From Rhynchonema sp. JSB1_4 (Eukaryota > Nematoda > Chromadorea > Monhysterida > Xyalidae): a stretch of DNA of 64,000 bases. The DNA is taken from NCBI GenBank assembly GCA_030248065.1, contig JASAMV010000165.1:1-64000 (forward strand), written 5' to 3'. Position numbers and translations under genes: made by a program. How positions within the stretch are numbered: position 1 is the stretch's first letter; every line of letters begins with the position of its first letter. Below the pieces are notes generated by a model that did no database searches, was not told where the DNA came from, and saw nothing but the letters and a program-made list of their open reading frames with translations. Of this stretch, positions 1 to 27,783 are shown piece after piece.

Positions 1-210
1 AAACAGTTCAAAATGAGCATGTTTAATCTCCCAAGTGCATTTTTAGCCGGTTTCAGGCCATTCCCCGACGAAATTTTCTCCAAAATAGGCGTTTTTGGAT
101 CATGGGTATCCTTAAGTACTGGAAAAATATTTGGAAAAAAACGGTTTTTTCCGAAAAAAAACGGTTTTTTTCCAAAAATATATTTTGTGGAAAAATACGC
201 AAGTATATAG
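1..210. repeat. Dispersed repeat, family F, copy 1 (cut by window edge)
   Basis: This stretch reappears as its reverse complement at about 21999-22210, in the last intron of the calcineurin gene. The shared order is a line about a 'gtacttaagg' motif, then runs of ccgtttttt/ggaaaaaa inverted repeats, then 'cgcaagtata'. The alternating runs can fold into hairpins. No coding potential beyond frames created by the runs. Confidence 0.75.
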
Positions 211-420
211 CGTTCCAACTTTGTTGAACTTCTAAAAGCGCGCGAATAGCATTAAAACTCATAACCAGGCAATAAAACACCTGCAATCGGTATTTTTTGT
301 TCAAAATAGTGCTTGCCATACTTTGGTCAGCTTGCACCAAAAAATTTTGGGTGTTGCACCTAGTAAATTTTGAAAAAAAAACCCTGAATACCAGTGTTTG
401 GTATTGGTATTGGGAAGTTC

Positions 421-552
421 TGTGGCTAGTTTTGCGGGGCGGGTAGGGTACATAGGTGGAAAAAATCGGGGCGGGTAGGGGGGTAGTGTACCTGGGTTTT
501 GGGGGGGGGGGAAAAGCGGGGGGGGGGGGAGGGGGGTACCCCTAAGGTACAC
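421..552. repeat. G-rich repeat block, copy 1 of 3
   Basis: A block with 'gcggggcgggtagggtac', 'ggtggaaaaaa' and a long G run. It recurs inverted at about 2566-2712 and direct at about 3305-3460. The G runs (up to about 10) could form quadruplexes on this strand. Confidence 0.7.
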
Positions 553-1076
553 TAACCGCCGCGACCAAGGTACACTAGTACACTAACCGCCGCGCCAGGT
601 ACACTAACCGCCTCAATTTTTGCCTGAAATCGGCATTTTTAGGCCTAAAATGGGCATTTTTAGGCCTAAAATGGGTGATTTTTAGGTCAATGATGTCAAA
701 AGTCGCCAAAATACCCTTTTTGTGGAGAATTTTTTCTAAAAAGGGGCAAAAATCGGTCAAATTTTCTACCTCAAAAAGTGACTTTTTCCTGAATTTGTGT
801 CTTCCCCCCTTCCCCCAGGGAGGTACACTAACCGCCGCACGGAAAAAAGGGGTAGGTACCGTAAAAACCTAAATAGAGCCCCCCGGAATAGAGCCCCCCT
901 CGGAATATCGATCGAAAATAACACCGGATTTGGAACGCTCTCGCTGAGAAACGAAAATAATTTTTTGAAAATGGGGTCAGTGAATTAATAGAGCCCCCCC
1001 TTGTATTTAGGTTTTTACGGTACACTAACCGCCAGGGTAGTACTTGGGGGGGTGGGGGCGGGTCATCCCCCAAATT

Positions 1077-1447
1077 CATCTATCTATCGTCAACACTTTT
1101 TGATTTCATCTATCTATCGTCAACACTTATGGGCTAATCTATCTATCGTTAACAAATTTTGGGAACAATCTATCTATCGTCAACACATTTCGAACCCAAA
1201 ATTATTTTTCACTCCAAATAGGCAAAAAATCGCGCGCTACGCGCGGATTTCGTACATCTAAGTACATTTTCATTAATATTTACACATTGTTATCTACTTA
1301 GTACACTATACTATACCTTGATTTTTGGCGACCCCCCCACCATCTATCTATCGTCAACAAGTTTGGGTCGACCCCCCAGATTTCGGACTTGGGTCATCTA
1401 TCTATCGTCAACACATTTCGGGTCCCAATCTATCTATCGTCAACACC
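1077..1447 (+). repeat. Interspersed 'atctatctatcgtcaacac' repeat array
   Basis: About seven near-identical copies of an 18-20 nt unit, spaced irregularly by 10-200 nt. The units themselves contain a TCTA run. Spacer lengths differ widely, so this is not a CRISPR array. Confidence 0.7.
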
Positions 1448-1494
1448 CTGACCAAGTACTACACTGCTAACCGCCGCGCCGGACCAGGAACTAC

Positions 1495-1735
1495 ACTGCC
1501 CCGGCCCGAAGCTTCTGAAGTGACTTATTTTACTGAAAAAGTAGGGTTGTTTTTTGTCAAAAATAGTAAAATTTCTGACGGATTCAGCAAGTAAGTGATC
1601 AGTATTGTCCAGTGGTGTGGCTACCCAGGCGTGCAATCAACCTACTGTACCACCAGAAAGGCCTGCAATCAACCTACCTACTGTACCGGCCGAGCTTGGG
1701 GGGGGGAACAAAATTTTTTATGTCTAAATTTAGAT
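1495..1735 (+). repeat. Direct repeat, copy 1 (partner at 3717-4010)
   Basis: Starts near 'cccggcccgaagcttctgaa', continues through 'gtgatcagtattgtccagtg' and ends in 'ctgtaccggccgagct'. The second copy carries about 60 extra nt of the same 'cctactgtacca' motif, indicating unequal exchange inside the repeat. Confidence 0.75.
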
Positions 1736-2565
1736 GAAAACGTACTCTAAAACCCTCATTTCGCGCGCAGCGCGCGATTTTTCGATTATTTGGAGTGAAA
1801 AATAGGGGTTCCCGAAAAATATCGATTTTATACCATTTTGAGCCAAAAAATAGCAACCTACTGTACCAGCCGGGGGGCGGCGGCCTACCTGTACCAGGAT
1901 GGCGCGTCATTACCTTACCTACCTTGGTATTGTCTATCTGGCGACTTTTTCATGGAAAACAATGAATTTTCAACCAAAAAAATAGATTCAAAAATCGCAA
2001 AAATTGTGACAAAAAATGGGTTGGGCTTTGGAGTTGGAGATTTGTGGGTACGGGTCGGGCCGGGCCGGCCAAACCCGGCCCGATTGCGACCTCTGGTCAA
2101 AAACATAGTAGTGGCAGGGGGCGGTTGGGGGGTTACCCCCTCAGTACTTACCTACCACAAAACCCGAGGGGGGTGGCAAAAATCGGTGTTTTTCCACCTT
2201 ATTTTCCCAAAAATCGCGCGCTCCGCGCTCAAACCCACCCATAATACCTATTTTTCGGCGATTTTCGGCGAAAATTTGGAAAAAGTACTATTTTTACCTC
2301 AATTTTTGGCCAAAATTGTATCACAAAAACGGTGTTTTTTCGCCTTTTTGGGTGACCAAAATCATACCTCTCACGCTTCCGGTCCCAACCCCGCATCATA
2401 CCTACCTCCCACACATGGGCCTGCCACGTGCCACTACACTGGTCAAAAATGCCCAAATTTCGACCGAAAACTCTAAAAAGTGCAAAAAATCGCGCGCTAC
2501 GCGCGATATATGCACGTTATAGCATATAAAAACAGGCACCCGAAAAAACTTGTGTTGTACCCGTA

Positions 2566-2712
2566 CCCTACCCGCCCCGAAAAATCTTCCCCCCCCTCCC
2601 CCCAAACCGGATTCCCCCCCAAAATCCCAGGTACACTACCCCCCTACCCGCCCCGATTTTTTCCACCTATGTACCCTACCCGCCCCGCCAAAGTAGCCAC
2701 AGCACTGGTCTC
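2566..2712. repeat. G-rich repeat block, copy 2 (inverted)
   Basis: Reverse complement of the 421-552 block: C runs, 'ggtacactacccccctacccg', 'ttttttccacc', then 'taccctacccgccccgcc'. Confidence 0.65.
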
Positions 2713-3304
2713 ATACCTGGGGTAACCAAGGAATCATTCTTTCCATCACGTGACACCGGCCGCCCAACCCGAGGGCACTCCCACGGGTTGTGTCGGGCTC
2801 ATGGGGCGGGTCCGCCGGACTTGTCCGGGTATTGGGCATATCGCGTCGTAGACCTCTAGAACGGGCTCCCAGAGAGTGTGGTCTCTGCTGCCTCAACTGC
2901 GGCCTTCAAAACTAAACTAAACTCACGTGGTCGAGACTTAGTTTCTCGCCACATTTCTTCAAAATTTTCAGCCTTCGTTGACTGATCCCCTCAGTCACTG
3001 GGTTGCTGCTTTTCAGATAATCATCAATATTCCGTCATCCGTTGCTGACTTTATTGCTCGTTGCGTTTGTTCTCTTCATTAGTTTGGTTGGTTGAATCTC
3101 GCCGGTACGTTTTCTTTGTCGTTTGTTCGTTCATGTTCACATTTTCGTTTATTAATACTCATGTTCATTTTTTAGGGTTTCTCCGGATCTTGTGTAAAGG
3201 TCTTTGCGAAAGCGTGCAGATAAAATTTGAATTTGAATTAATTGAACCCCACCTTAATGGCTCGAAATCAAAAATAGAACCCCCCATAAATAGAACCCAT
3301 AGTA

Positions 3305-3460
3305 GTGGCCAGTGCTGTGGCTACTAAGGCGGGGCGGGTAGGGTACACAGGTGGAAAAAACCGGGGCGGGTAGGGGGTAGTGTGCCTGGGATTTGGGGGG
3401 GGGGGGGAATCCGGTTTGGGGGGAGGGGGAAGATTTTTCGGGGCGGGTAGGGTACAATAC
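3305..3460. repeat. G-rich repeat block, copy 3 (direct)
   Basis: Same order of motifs as 421-552, with a 10-nt G run and 'aggtggaaaaaa'. Confidence 0.65.
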
Positions 3461-3716
3461 AAGTTTTTTTGGGTGCCTATTTTTATATGCTATAAAGTGC
3501 ATATATCGCGCGTAGCGCGCGATTTTTTGCACTTTTAAGGGGTTTCGGTCGAAATTTGGGCATTTTTGACCGAAAAATGGACATATTGAGGGCAAAAATC
3601 GGGGCGGGTAGGGTACCAGGGCGGGGCGGGTAGGGGGTAGGGTACCAGAGCAGAGGTCGCAATCGGGCCAGGCCGGGCCGCGATTTTGGGCTTTTGGCTC
3701 GGGCCGGGCCGGGCAC

Positions 3717-4010
3717 CCCGGCCCGAAGCTTCTGAAGTGACTTATTTTACTGAAAAAAGTAGGGTTTTTTTGTCAAAAATACTAAAATTTCTGACGGATT
3801 CGGCAAGTAAGTGATCAGTATTGTCCAGTGGTGTAGCTACCCAGGCGGGGCGGCAACCTACTGTACCACTAAAAATGTGGGGCGACAACCTACCTACCAG
3901 TGGTATGGCTACCCAGGCGTGCAATCAACCTACTGTACCACCAGAAAGGCCTGCAATCAACCTACCTACTGTACCGGCCGAGCTAGGGGGGAACAAAATT
4001 TTTGATGTCT
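3717..4010 (+). repeat. Direct repeat, copy 2 (partner at 1495-1735)
   Basis: Near-identical to 1495-1735 at both ends, with additional 'cctaccagtggtatggctac' type units in the middle. Confidence 0.75.
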
Positions 4011-4490
4011 AAATTTTGATGAAAATGTGCTCTAAAACGCTAATTTCGCGCGCATCGCGCGATTTTTCGCCTATTAGGAGTTATTAGGAGTAAAAAATAT
4101 CGATTTTATACTATGTTGAGCCAAAAATAGCAACTTACTGTGCCAGCCGCCGGGCGGCGACCTACCTACTGTATGTACCAAGATCTACGTAACAATCTAC
4201 CTAACCTACTGTACCTAGGGGGACCCCACCCTGCACCATTGGCAGTGTAGTGGCAGGCAAATGGTTGCAAGGTACCCTTGGGGGATGGATCCAGATGGTT
4301 GCAAGGTACCCCCTACCCAGCCTCCGGAAGGTTGCAAGGTACCCCTGAGGTCCGAAAAAAGGGCGTTTTTGCATGCATTATACTGCAAATTTGGCCGATA
4401 AATTAAATTTGAAAAGAAAAACCCTGCGGGGTTGGTGCAGGGTCCGTACCTTCTTGGGATAGCCCTCAAGCCACTACACGGTACCACATG

Positions 4491-7400
4491 TAAGTGACAT
4501 GATACGGTTGTATTGTTATGTCAACCATTGTTTAACAGCGGGGGGTAGAACTGCTCTTCTTGTCTTGTAGAGTCGAATCCTCACAGATTTTATCATATCT
4601 GCGTTGCACCACCGCTTTTCTATAGCCTATTTACAAAAACCTTGAAATTGTTGTATCAGCATCAGCGGCCAGGAAAGCGTTCATTTGGTTTTAACATTTA
4701 TTGGATTTGATCAAAGGGAACTACAGCATAAAGTCCCCAGTTTGTCTTCACGCGCTGGTCGCGTCAGTTCAATGACATTGACATGTTCGTTGCTATGAAA
4801 TTGACGGTATTGTTCGATGCGGTATGCATTCGTGTGTTCCCTGTGTGCCGGGCCGAAGCGATATGGGGTAGTAAAGTGAGTGAGTCGTTACATGAACGAG
4901 CCACTCCCTCCACCCGGAACGCTTGGCGGAAAGCGATCGGTTAGCGCCCGTCGGATGAACCACCGTGTTTTTGACATTGTATAATAATGCATTTTAATAT
5001 GTCACTCGTTGTTCGTCCCTTGGTCGCGCGTTTTCGTGGCAGCGGCACTGCCGTCCATGTGCTCGTATAATATTGATTTGAGTGCTTGCCTGCTATCTTC
5101 GACCGTGTCTGTGCACGTAACGTATTGTGTCCGTGGCCGTGCGACAGAATGTGTGCGCGCCCTGTTTGCCAGGGTGGACATGTTCCGTACATTGTGCCGT
5201 TATTGATGTCTTAGCCGTGCGGCGTGGCATGTACAGTGTGTGCGCTGCTTGCCGCCTGTAGCGCCGCTCGGCTGGACACTGGGCGTCACAGCAGCAGCGT
5301 TACTGCGGCAACACACACACACACACAGCACCGACGCTTGTGCCTGCTTGTGTATGCCTTACACGTATAGGACGTGCACGGCTAGCTGGCTGGATGTAGC
5401 TGCTTGTCGTACACACACAGCTCGCTTCTCGCACACAGCAGCTCGACTAAAATGTCTATGTTGTGTTGCGACGCGATATTATATGCTAAGACTGGCTCTG
5501 CCACCGACCGACTAATACACTACTGGGTGTCATCACAGATATGTCGGTATTCCAAAGCTGAGTTTAGTTCTCTGTTTCGTAGCGGCACCGGCAGATAGCT
5601 AGCTTACTGCTTGCTTGAGATGTGCCCCACGCTTGTCGTCTGAGACAAATTTGTGGCCTGTGTCCCTTGACCAGGTGTGCATTAGCCGATCGCATATCCC
5701 ATTCCCTGTCGTTTCCTCTTTGTCGATAACTTGTTGTAGGTTTGCTCCCGGTACGCATCCGTTATGATGACGTTTTTGCTTGATATAGAGCAGTGCGTGT
5801 GGTGTGTGTGTGTGTGTGTGGTTTGCGTGAGTGTCCCTCGACCACATGTGCATTTAGTCGCACCTTGACCAGGCGACGTACACATGAGGCATATGCGTGT
5901 CGTCGTAGCCACACGGATCATGTCGTCAGTGTAGTGTAAACTGGTCCACCTGGTTCTCCTGCACATGATTGCACGTGTACTCCACATAAGCACTCACTGC
6001 TACCACAGCCTGCTGTGCTTACGTGGCTGTGAGACAAGTTAGTTAAACAGCCGGACAACGGTGCGCCATTGGTATCGCGTCTGTTTTCTGTGCTAAAATG
6101 TGACAGAGCAAGCAGCCACTTGGCACAACAATGCGCTTTGCACGTTAGCAATGTGCTGTGCTTGCACTGCTTTTCATTTCACTTTGCCCGTCTCTCACGC
6201 TTTGGCTCTGTCCTGCCACTCCCCCACCCCACTTGTGGCAATGTGTGTGACAGTAAAGTGATAGTCGACGTGTAAGCCGCCAATGGCGCATCGTCGTTTT
6301 TGTGCACGCCTTTATTGTTGCCTATGAGAGCCCAGATTGCATCATGTGTCTGTGTGTAGTGTTTCTTTGCAACACACGCATTGCACATGTTCGCAAGTTA
6401 CCTTCAGCTTTGGTCGCTGACTGACTGCGCCCGGAGCTCGTTCATTCCCTTATATATTCATAACGTTTGCCCCGACCGATGGTTTGACATGAAACCTGAC
6501 TATGATCTTGTCATGTTCTCATACATTTGCACTCATGGACTGATCGTGAATGATAGAGCCTTTGCTCAACTCAAGGTGTCTGACCTTCCAAGTATCATTC
6601 CGCGTGGTCATTGGTTCTGACAGGTCAGCAGTGCACGCATGTTCGCGACTGGCTTGGTACAGTTTGCGGTTACATACAGCATGCACACCCACCCATGCGC
6701 AACGCGTGTATGTGCATGCTGTCTGCCAGGGTCACTGGTCAGTTAACGTAGCCCGAACTGACTTTAATTTGTCACGAGGCTGATGGTTGTGTTTTATGTA
6801 CAACAGGGACGCCACCCGTGAGCTATTTTCATCTATCCCCCTCCGGGTACGCCTTCTCCCGCAACTTTTGCCTAAAATAGGCAAGTTTAGGCGAAAGTGG
6901 GCATTTCTAGACCCAAACTAGATTATTATTTTGTGTCGACCGTAGCCTAAATATGCCTTGTTATTGAGAACCTTATTCCAAAATGGGCAACAACATTTCA
7001 AATTTTCGACCACAAAAATTTCTTCCACACAATTCGGCCTTCCCCCTGCAGGTGGATACATCTATCCCTCTACGGACCAGGAACTACACCGTCTAGGCTG
7101 GCGATATCCCACCCACAGGTTTCTCTGTGTGTTCGGTGTACTGCCTGTTCATTCACCCATAATCAGACGCCCCCTCATTGTAATCAGTTGGCAGTCATAT
7201 GTTGTGGAAGTCAGGCAGCGCGGCCCAACAGCACCTTACAACTCGCCACTCTATCTTTACTTTTTTATTACAATGTGCACTATTTGTACTTTTCATCAAT
7301 CCAACCTGTCTACACACCGGTTTTTCCACGTGTGTTCTGGGCTGCTCTGCTCTGGGGTAACATTTATTCGTATGATAGCACAAATGCCAGCGCTTGCCGC

Positions 7401-7620
7401 CGCCGACCCAATTGTATTATGATGGTTTATGGCAAATGTGATTTTATATTGTTAGGTCAGGTCATATTGTTGCAGTTACTGTAGATCAGGAGTTTTCCCT
7501 CTTTGTGTTACCTGCGCTGCGTGACCACAAGAACAGCAGCGAATCTGAAACCGAGTGTTTTATTTCAGATTGTGGCGACATGGAATAATGTACTGAATGT
7601 GAATCGTGCTCCAGGTACAC
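4491..7620. other. No gene recognised; TG/CA-rich sequence
   Basis: I see no exon of a known family on either strand. Simple repeats occur: a CA run near 5311-5326 and a GT run near 5800-5820. It precedes the calcineurin start and may hold its upstream control region, but nothing specific can be assigned. Confidence 0.5.
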
Positions 7621-7627
7621 GAACATT

Positions 7628-7639
7628 AAAATATATATA
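7628..7639 (+). promoter_or_regulatory. Possible TATA-like element of the calcineurin gene
   Basis: An 'aaatatatata' stretch lies about 65 nt upstream of the chosen ATG. That spacing would leave a short 5' leader. The call rests only on position and base composition; trans-splicing or an upstream non-coding exon is not excluded. Confidence 0.25.
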
Positions 7640-7701
7640 GTCGATATTAAAAAATAGAGCCGACGTCAGATCGACCCAATTAAATCCACATTATTTGTAC
7701 G

Positions 7702-22535
<14,834 letters not shown>

Positions 22536-24950
22536 CACGCCTACCGTAACCCGACTGATACCGTATGCTCTACTGCATCGTCCCAACCTTGTATGTTCTC
22601 GTGCCGACCATTGCCATAGTGACTTCAATGCCTTTTCCAACTGATTCCCGGCTACAACTCGAAAAGTGGCTGCTATGGCAATGGTCCACAATATAAATGC
22701 ACACAAATTGCGTTGGATATACCTGCCGGTGGTACGTCAAATAATGGGCTTATTTATAATCACGATATGTATCATGCGTTTGTGCACCATAGACTGTTCG
22801 TGGCGATTATGATCTGTTGGAAGTTTGGTGTACTTTTGGGTCACGTTGAATGTGTTTACACCCGAGTGCTAAAGTTCCAACCACCTTGATCGATCGTACT
22901 TACGTTACGTGTAGTTGTCAGTTAGAAAGCTTTGTAGATGATGTGCAGTCAAACAACTGTTAGGGGAATGCAACTTTCAAATCTCAGACCTAATATTTGT
23001 ATATTAATATCCAAATTTTGACACGAATACATTTCGTAAACATTGGCACTTTGCATTATTACGGTTCAAATTTGACATTTTTGCGGTTTTCTCATTTTTA
23101 CAGCAAATTTCGTAAATTTGTGTTTGGATCCGCCAGTACACCACATAAATAAGCGCTAAATATCTCTATTTTGGTTAAAGCTTCTGGCAGTATTTTTGCT
23201 CAGTAATTGCTTCTAAACATGATTTCTTTCTCGGTAGTAGCAGTCTGAGCCTATGTTCGCGTCGCGCTGCATCTGTGATAAAACAATTGTCTAATTATGC
23301 TTGCAATGTACTTTCTCGCACATTGTTGTGTTCTAGCCAATTCAATCTTGATTTCTTAAAATCACTATGTCTAAGTAATGTGAAATGAAAATTATACGAC
23401 GCTAGTTGCCCTCTAATTCACACCCTTGTTGCAATGTGCATTGTTTGAGTGATTCTTTGATGAAAATTTTGGCAGAATTATTATATGAATGTTATGTTTT
23501 TTTGCAAATTTCGTTTCTTGAAATTCGCATGTTGTATTTGATTTGTGTACTTCGGTGAATCCGCTCGTGTTGTGACTTCTCTTTTTTTTGTGTTTTTGTT
23601 TCATGTATTTTAGTCTTGACATTATTACGTTGAAATCTGCTTCTGGTGTCTGTTTCGAAAAATTGCTGCGCCGCTTGTAGTTCTCGAAATCACTGTTTCG
23701 TATTGTAACTTTCTACCAGACATCGTGTTTTGTGAGCATTAATATTGTACCATATTCTTTTGACAACAAATATCTGATATTCTGTTGCATGTGTAACAAG
23801 CAAAAACAACACACTGATAATCGTGTGTGTGCTCTCGTGGCTGTCAAACCGACTCACAAGCTTCGCATAATTTGTGTACTTTTTCTGCACAAAGCTTGTG
23901 TGGTTTTGTACAGCAAACTTGCGAGAGAATCATCATCATGTGTGGCGGTCATGGGGGAAATTCAAATAAAAAAACTCATCGGTGTTTGTGTATTTAATGT
24001 CTCACATTGCGTTTTGATTGTTTTGTTTTTGTGTCGCGCCATCGCAATTTTCTCAAAAAATGTTATCTTCATTCGGTTATGTTCATTGTTCGATTTTCTC
24101 CTGAGCTCCTGATTTATTTGGTTATTATTTCAGATATACCTTACTGTATTGTTGTTACATTATGAACTACTTTGCGTTAAAATTGTCCGCGCTGAAATTT
24201 TCTATATCTTTTTTTATGGATATGATATATACCGCGTATTCTCAGTGTTCAAAAGTATACAATATTTACTGTGGTGAGCGCAACTATTGTCGTGCATATA
24301 CATAAGTTTTGTGTAACTCTTTTCTCACGAGTTTGATAAACAAAAATAAAAATATACTTGCTAACATCGCCGCCAGTGCATTTTTATCTAACGAGAATTT
24401 TGGAGAAATATATTGGCTTGGCATAGTGGGTGGTGTTAAACAGCGGTCGCGGAATGATTATCATCAAAGTTACAAAACAGCACGATAAAGCAGGCAGGTG
24501 CACTTTGTTCAGAATCTTGATACGGGGGGGGGCTTTCTGCCTGCTGATCAAAATTTTTTGAATAATGCCAACGCTGGAATATTATCTAGTCATCTTTCAC
24601 GTTTTTGACGCACATTTTTCACAATCGGGCGGGACGAGCGAAGCAGTTCAAGTTTCATGCTGTATGTATGTGAAAAGGTATTTCGTTTTTCTGGATTGAA
24701 TCCTTGCTCCAGAAGGGCTTCCAACGCTGGTCATTCACGATAAGAATACAATTTTCAACAAAAAAAATACATACAGTATGTGGCCCATGAGGGATGAGCC
24801 CAACATGGGCATGCAGTTGTTGACCGACACATGCTGGACCGGACACATTTTCGAAAAGTTTCGAAATACGTTCCTCCACTCAGATTCGGGTTGTTTCAAG
24901 TATGGTTGCATCCGAGTGGCACGGAACGAGTGAATCATCAGGTTAGCGGT
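22536..24950. other. Downstream of calcineurin; no gene recognised
   Basis: AT-rich sequence that probably begins with the calcineurin 3' untranslated region. AATAAA-type hexamers occur near 23970 and 24345, but none can be tied to the transcript end. About 24650-24950 resembles sequence near 29330-29480, a dispersed repeat. Confidence 0.5.
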
Positions 24951-24954
24951 AAAG

Positions 24955-25205
24955 TTCTCGAATGTCCACCATCTCCGTCCAACATTCTCAAAACTTGTAT
25001 CTCCGTCCACCATTCTCAAAACTTGCTTAGGTGAAAAGCTCTTGGAGACAGTTGGCCTACATGGCGACGGTGTGGACTGTGTATAAACTTTGAGGCGCCA
25101 TCTCCATCGACCATTCTCAAAAGTTGTCGAATGTCCACCATCTCTGTCCAATCCAAAATCCATCATTTTCGAAACAGTTGCTGAATGTCCACCATCCCTG
25201 TCCAC
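24955..25205. repeat. Minisatellite 'gaatgtccaccatctccgtcc'-type
   Basis: Irregular tandem copies of 'gtccaccatctc' plus 'attctcaaaact'. The repeats create a 156-codon frame on the minus strand that is not protein-like. Confidence 0.7.
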
Positions 25206-25387
25206 CTCGCGATAATGTGCATTAAATCTTGAATTTCCAACTTTGACCCACTCCCTCCGCTTGATAATTTTTGAATTTCTTTTTCAAATTACCGCCCTTG
25301 AAATTTCAGGGAAATCCTATGTCGGTGATGTGTCTTTGTGTCGGTCAACAACCGTGTCCCATCATGGTGCATATCGATGATTTTGTG

Positions 25388-26179
25388 TCACGCTGCTGCC
25401 TCGTCGTGTCTGAACGAAGCAAGTGGGTCCTTGTCATCATCAACATCGTCTTGTGCGTGAGCATTGTCCAGTTGGGGGATGAGACAGGTGGTGCCGGGAC
25501 AAGCAGTCAGACAACAAACGGTCGAATTCGAGCAATCTGCATCATCCCAGCATTGGAACGAACAAATGCCCAGCTCGGCTGGCGGTGGACATTCTGAAAA
25601 CACACGCGTGTGCAATTTGTTTTAGTGGAACACGCCTATACGTGTAGGCATAATGCTTGTCGCTTTTTGGGTTACGCCCAGACTCGTGCACGACACTCAC
25701 ATAATAATTTTGTGTTCAGGAAAGCTTTTGGGGACATCGGCCAATAAAAATTTCCAATGGATCGCAATGAGTCTGGGGTTTCACCCTGTTGGTTCAATTC
25801 AGCTGTTCACTTCCATAGTGTGTCGATGTTTTGTCCTTATTGTTCGGGTGGCACCTTGTGAGTCCGTTCAATTCCAAATCTTTGACAACTCTATCGCAGA
25901 TACACACCCGAAACAAAAAAAATTGACAATCTCCGCAACTGTACTCCAGGTATTCTTGAACAGTTTTTGGCCGAAAATCATTTTATTTGTTCGCGCTTTA
26001 TGAAACGTCCTTCTTGACAGCACTCGACTTTCTCAGTTCATCATTAAAACCATGTTTACCGCACCGACCTGGTGAAACACAGTGCACTAACTTGTCGTGA
26101 TATTCGAAGCCATCAGTTCACGAATGCCACAAATGGTGACCAGCAGAAGCGCCAAGTTCGTAATCGTTGTACCCAACAT
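25388..26179 (-). CDS. Secreted single-WAP-domain protein
   Basis: Two exons on the minus strand: 26179-26092 (signal peptide) and 25593-25388 (WAP domain and stop), with a 498-bp intron (GTTAGT...TTTTCAG, phase 1). The product is 97 aa. The first 20 or so residues (MLGTTITNLALLLVTICG) form a typical secretion signal. The mature part has the eight-cysteine WAP pattern: C-PPPAELGI-C-SFQ-C-WDDAD-C-SNSTV-CC-LTA-C-PGTT-C. The tail is acidic (DDVDDDKD). WAP proteins are commonly secreted protease inhibitors or antimicrobials; which of these applies here cannot be told. It is a lone gene on this strand between two calcium-related genes. Confidence 0.82.
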
Positions 26180-27033
26180 TTGCCACTCTCTGTGCCGGAT
26201 GTCTGAATTGATAAAATAATCAGAGCGACAAGCACCGTGCATTACGGGATAATGGAAGGGGCTGTTTTTTTGGCAAAGATTATGCCAAGCGCGAAATTTA
26301 AATCCATAGTAATCAGATAGGGGTACGCAGAACAATGGTTTGGTCATCGAGAACTCGTGCGTTGCGAAAAGGAGCATGTTTTTTTCAATCAAGCACAAAT
26401 ACGGGACACGATATGCCCAAGTTAATGCCTACCCATTGTTGAACTAAAAAACTATTCGTTTTCACACGTGAACAAAAATATGAATATCGCAATTGATGAA
26501 CACTGAACCTCTAAACCGAGTGCTGTCTCGTAAAGTGTTGATAATTATGGGCTTGTTTATTTTGAACAACGTCACGCGTTTTCTGTGGTTAACCTACGAA
26601 CCGCTGAACAACTGGAATTGCTGATTAAACCCATAATTTTTTTTGCATTCCAAATGACCGCCAACGCACATACTCGTTTGCGTTAAACTTTGTGATTTTC
26701 GTGACAGCACAAACAAGCTGAATTTTAAATGTGCATATTTTCAAACCGGCGTGGACAGTATAACATTATGTTATTAGCGTTCGCCTTTGAAACGGCACAA
26801 TTTTCATGTGCAAATGCAATGCTCATATCGTGTGGAAATATAACAGAATGGGGGCGCTTCTAACACCGATCGGTAACGAACAATATCCCAAACATTGTCA
26901 ACTGAACTCCCTGGGCTTTGGTTCCGAACTGATATGATTATTGAATAATGCGGCAGCCGAAAGAGAAAGGAAGGCGAGTAGGTTGTACGATTACGGTGGC
27001 ATTCACATGTGGGTGACAGATGCATAGTAGAGC
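26180..27033. other. No gene recognised; probable upstream region of the WAP gene
   Basis: No exon or repeat family identified. Because the WAP gene runs leftward, its promoter should lie just above 26180. Confidence 0.45.
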
Positions 27034-27041
27034 CCCGGCTC

Positions 27042-27783
27042 CAGGGTTGTAAATTTTTTTATTATCGAACTTTTTTAAAAGAAACTTTTTAAAATTTTTT
27101 CACTTTTTTTAATTCCGGACCCCCAAAAATTGGTTTCTTGAGAAATGAAATTTCTGAAATCATGTTACTTATGTGTTATCATGTGTTTTGAGGGACACTA
27201 AACAGAACTTTTCCAGTGACTTGCATGTTTACGTCGATCACCTGCGATCTAGCTCCTTTGGTCATGACTTTGAGAACCTCGAAGGTAACTCTGTGGGTAT
27301 ATATGACAAAGGGAAGACCCAACCTTCTGTTTGTGAATTTGGGGATAAATTTGAAGAGAGATAAAGACTTGCACCACACTCATGTTGTGTGACAAAAGCA
27401 TCAAGACAAATCCACACAACTGCAAATAGGCGAGCAACGTGGTGTCTGGCGATAGCTTTCGACACGCTCAACAGCTGTACAGTATACGGTATGGGGCGTC
27501 CTATATTTATGCAGCGAATGTTGGGATGTCTGAGAACTGTTTGAGTCCACTACAACACCATTTTAAACTGAAATATAAGCGCCGCAGGCGATTTTTTGAG
27601 AATGACGAACAAGAAAACACATGAAAACATGCATTTTTACCTTAAAAAAGTGAGAAAATAACGAAAAAAAGGAAAAGTAATAAAAAAGTGGACTTACTTT
27701 TTAAAATTTTAAAATAAAAAAGTGGCAAACGGTTTAAAAAAATTTTTTCAAAAAATTTTTTGCTTTTTTTTAATCCAACCCTA
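27042..27783. mobile_element. Non-autonomous hAT-like element
   Basis: Ends CAGGGTTG / CAACCCTA, flanked by the 8-bp duplication CCCGGCTC (27034-27041 and 27784-27791). The interior is related to the element at 45069-46257, in the opposite orientation (for example the stretch around 'gggacactaaacagaac'). Eight-bp duplications and CAGGG ends are hallmarks of the hAT superfamily. No transposase frame. Confidence 0.88.

Larger units (their letters stand above)
211..4490. repeat. Complex repeat cluster without a recognisable gene
   Basis: The region is a patchwork of short direct and inverted repeats: a 'gtacactaaccgccgcg' motif (547-612, 826-838, 1020-1032), a G-rich block repeated in both orientations, 'atctatctatcgtcaacac' units, a 240-300 bp direct repeat, and short CGCGCG hairpins. 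Open frames here follow the repeats and resemble no protein family. Between 2713 and 3290 there is a GC-rich stretch followed by sequence in which I recognise nothing. Confidence 0.6.

Noticed and set aside
1077..1447. Regularly recurring 18-20 nt repeats resembling a CRISPR array
   Set aside because: Spacing is irregular, some spacers share sequence, no cas-like genes exist, and the window is clearly eukaryotic.
2713..2936. GC-rich block that might be a piece of ribosomal RNA
   Set aside because: No conserved rRNA core motif could be recognised on either strand.
23732..24112. 126-codon plus-strand frame downstream of calcineurin
   Set aside because: No family resemblance, signal or splice context; probably chance in an untranslated or intergenic region.
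24735..25205. 156-codon minus-strand frame
   Set aside because: It is a translation of a minisatellite ('DGGHS..' repeats); no family resemblance and no splice support.
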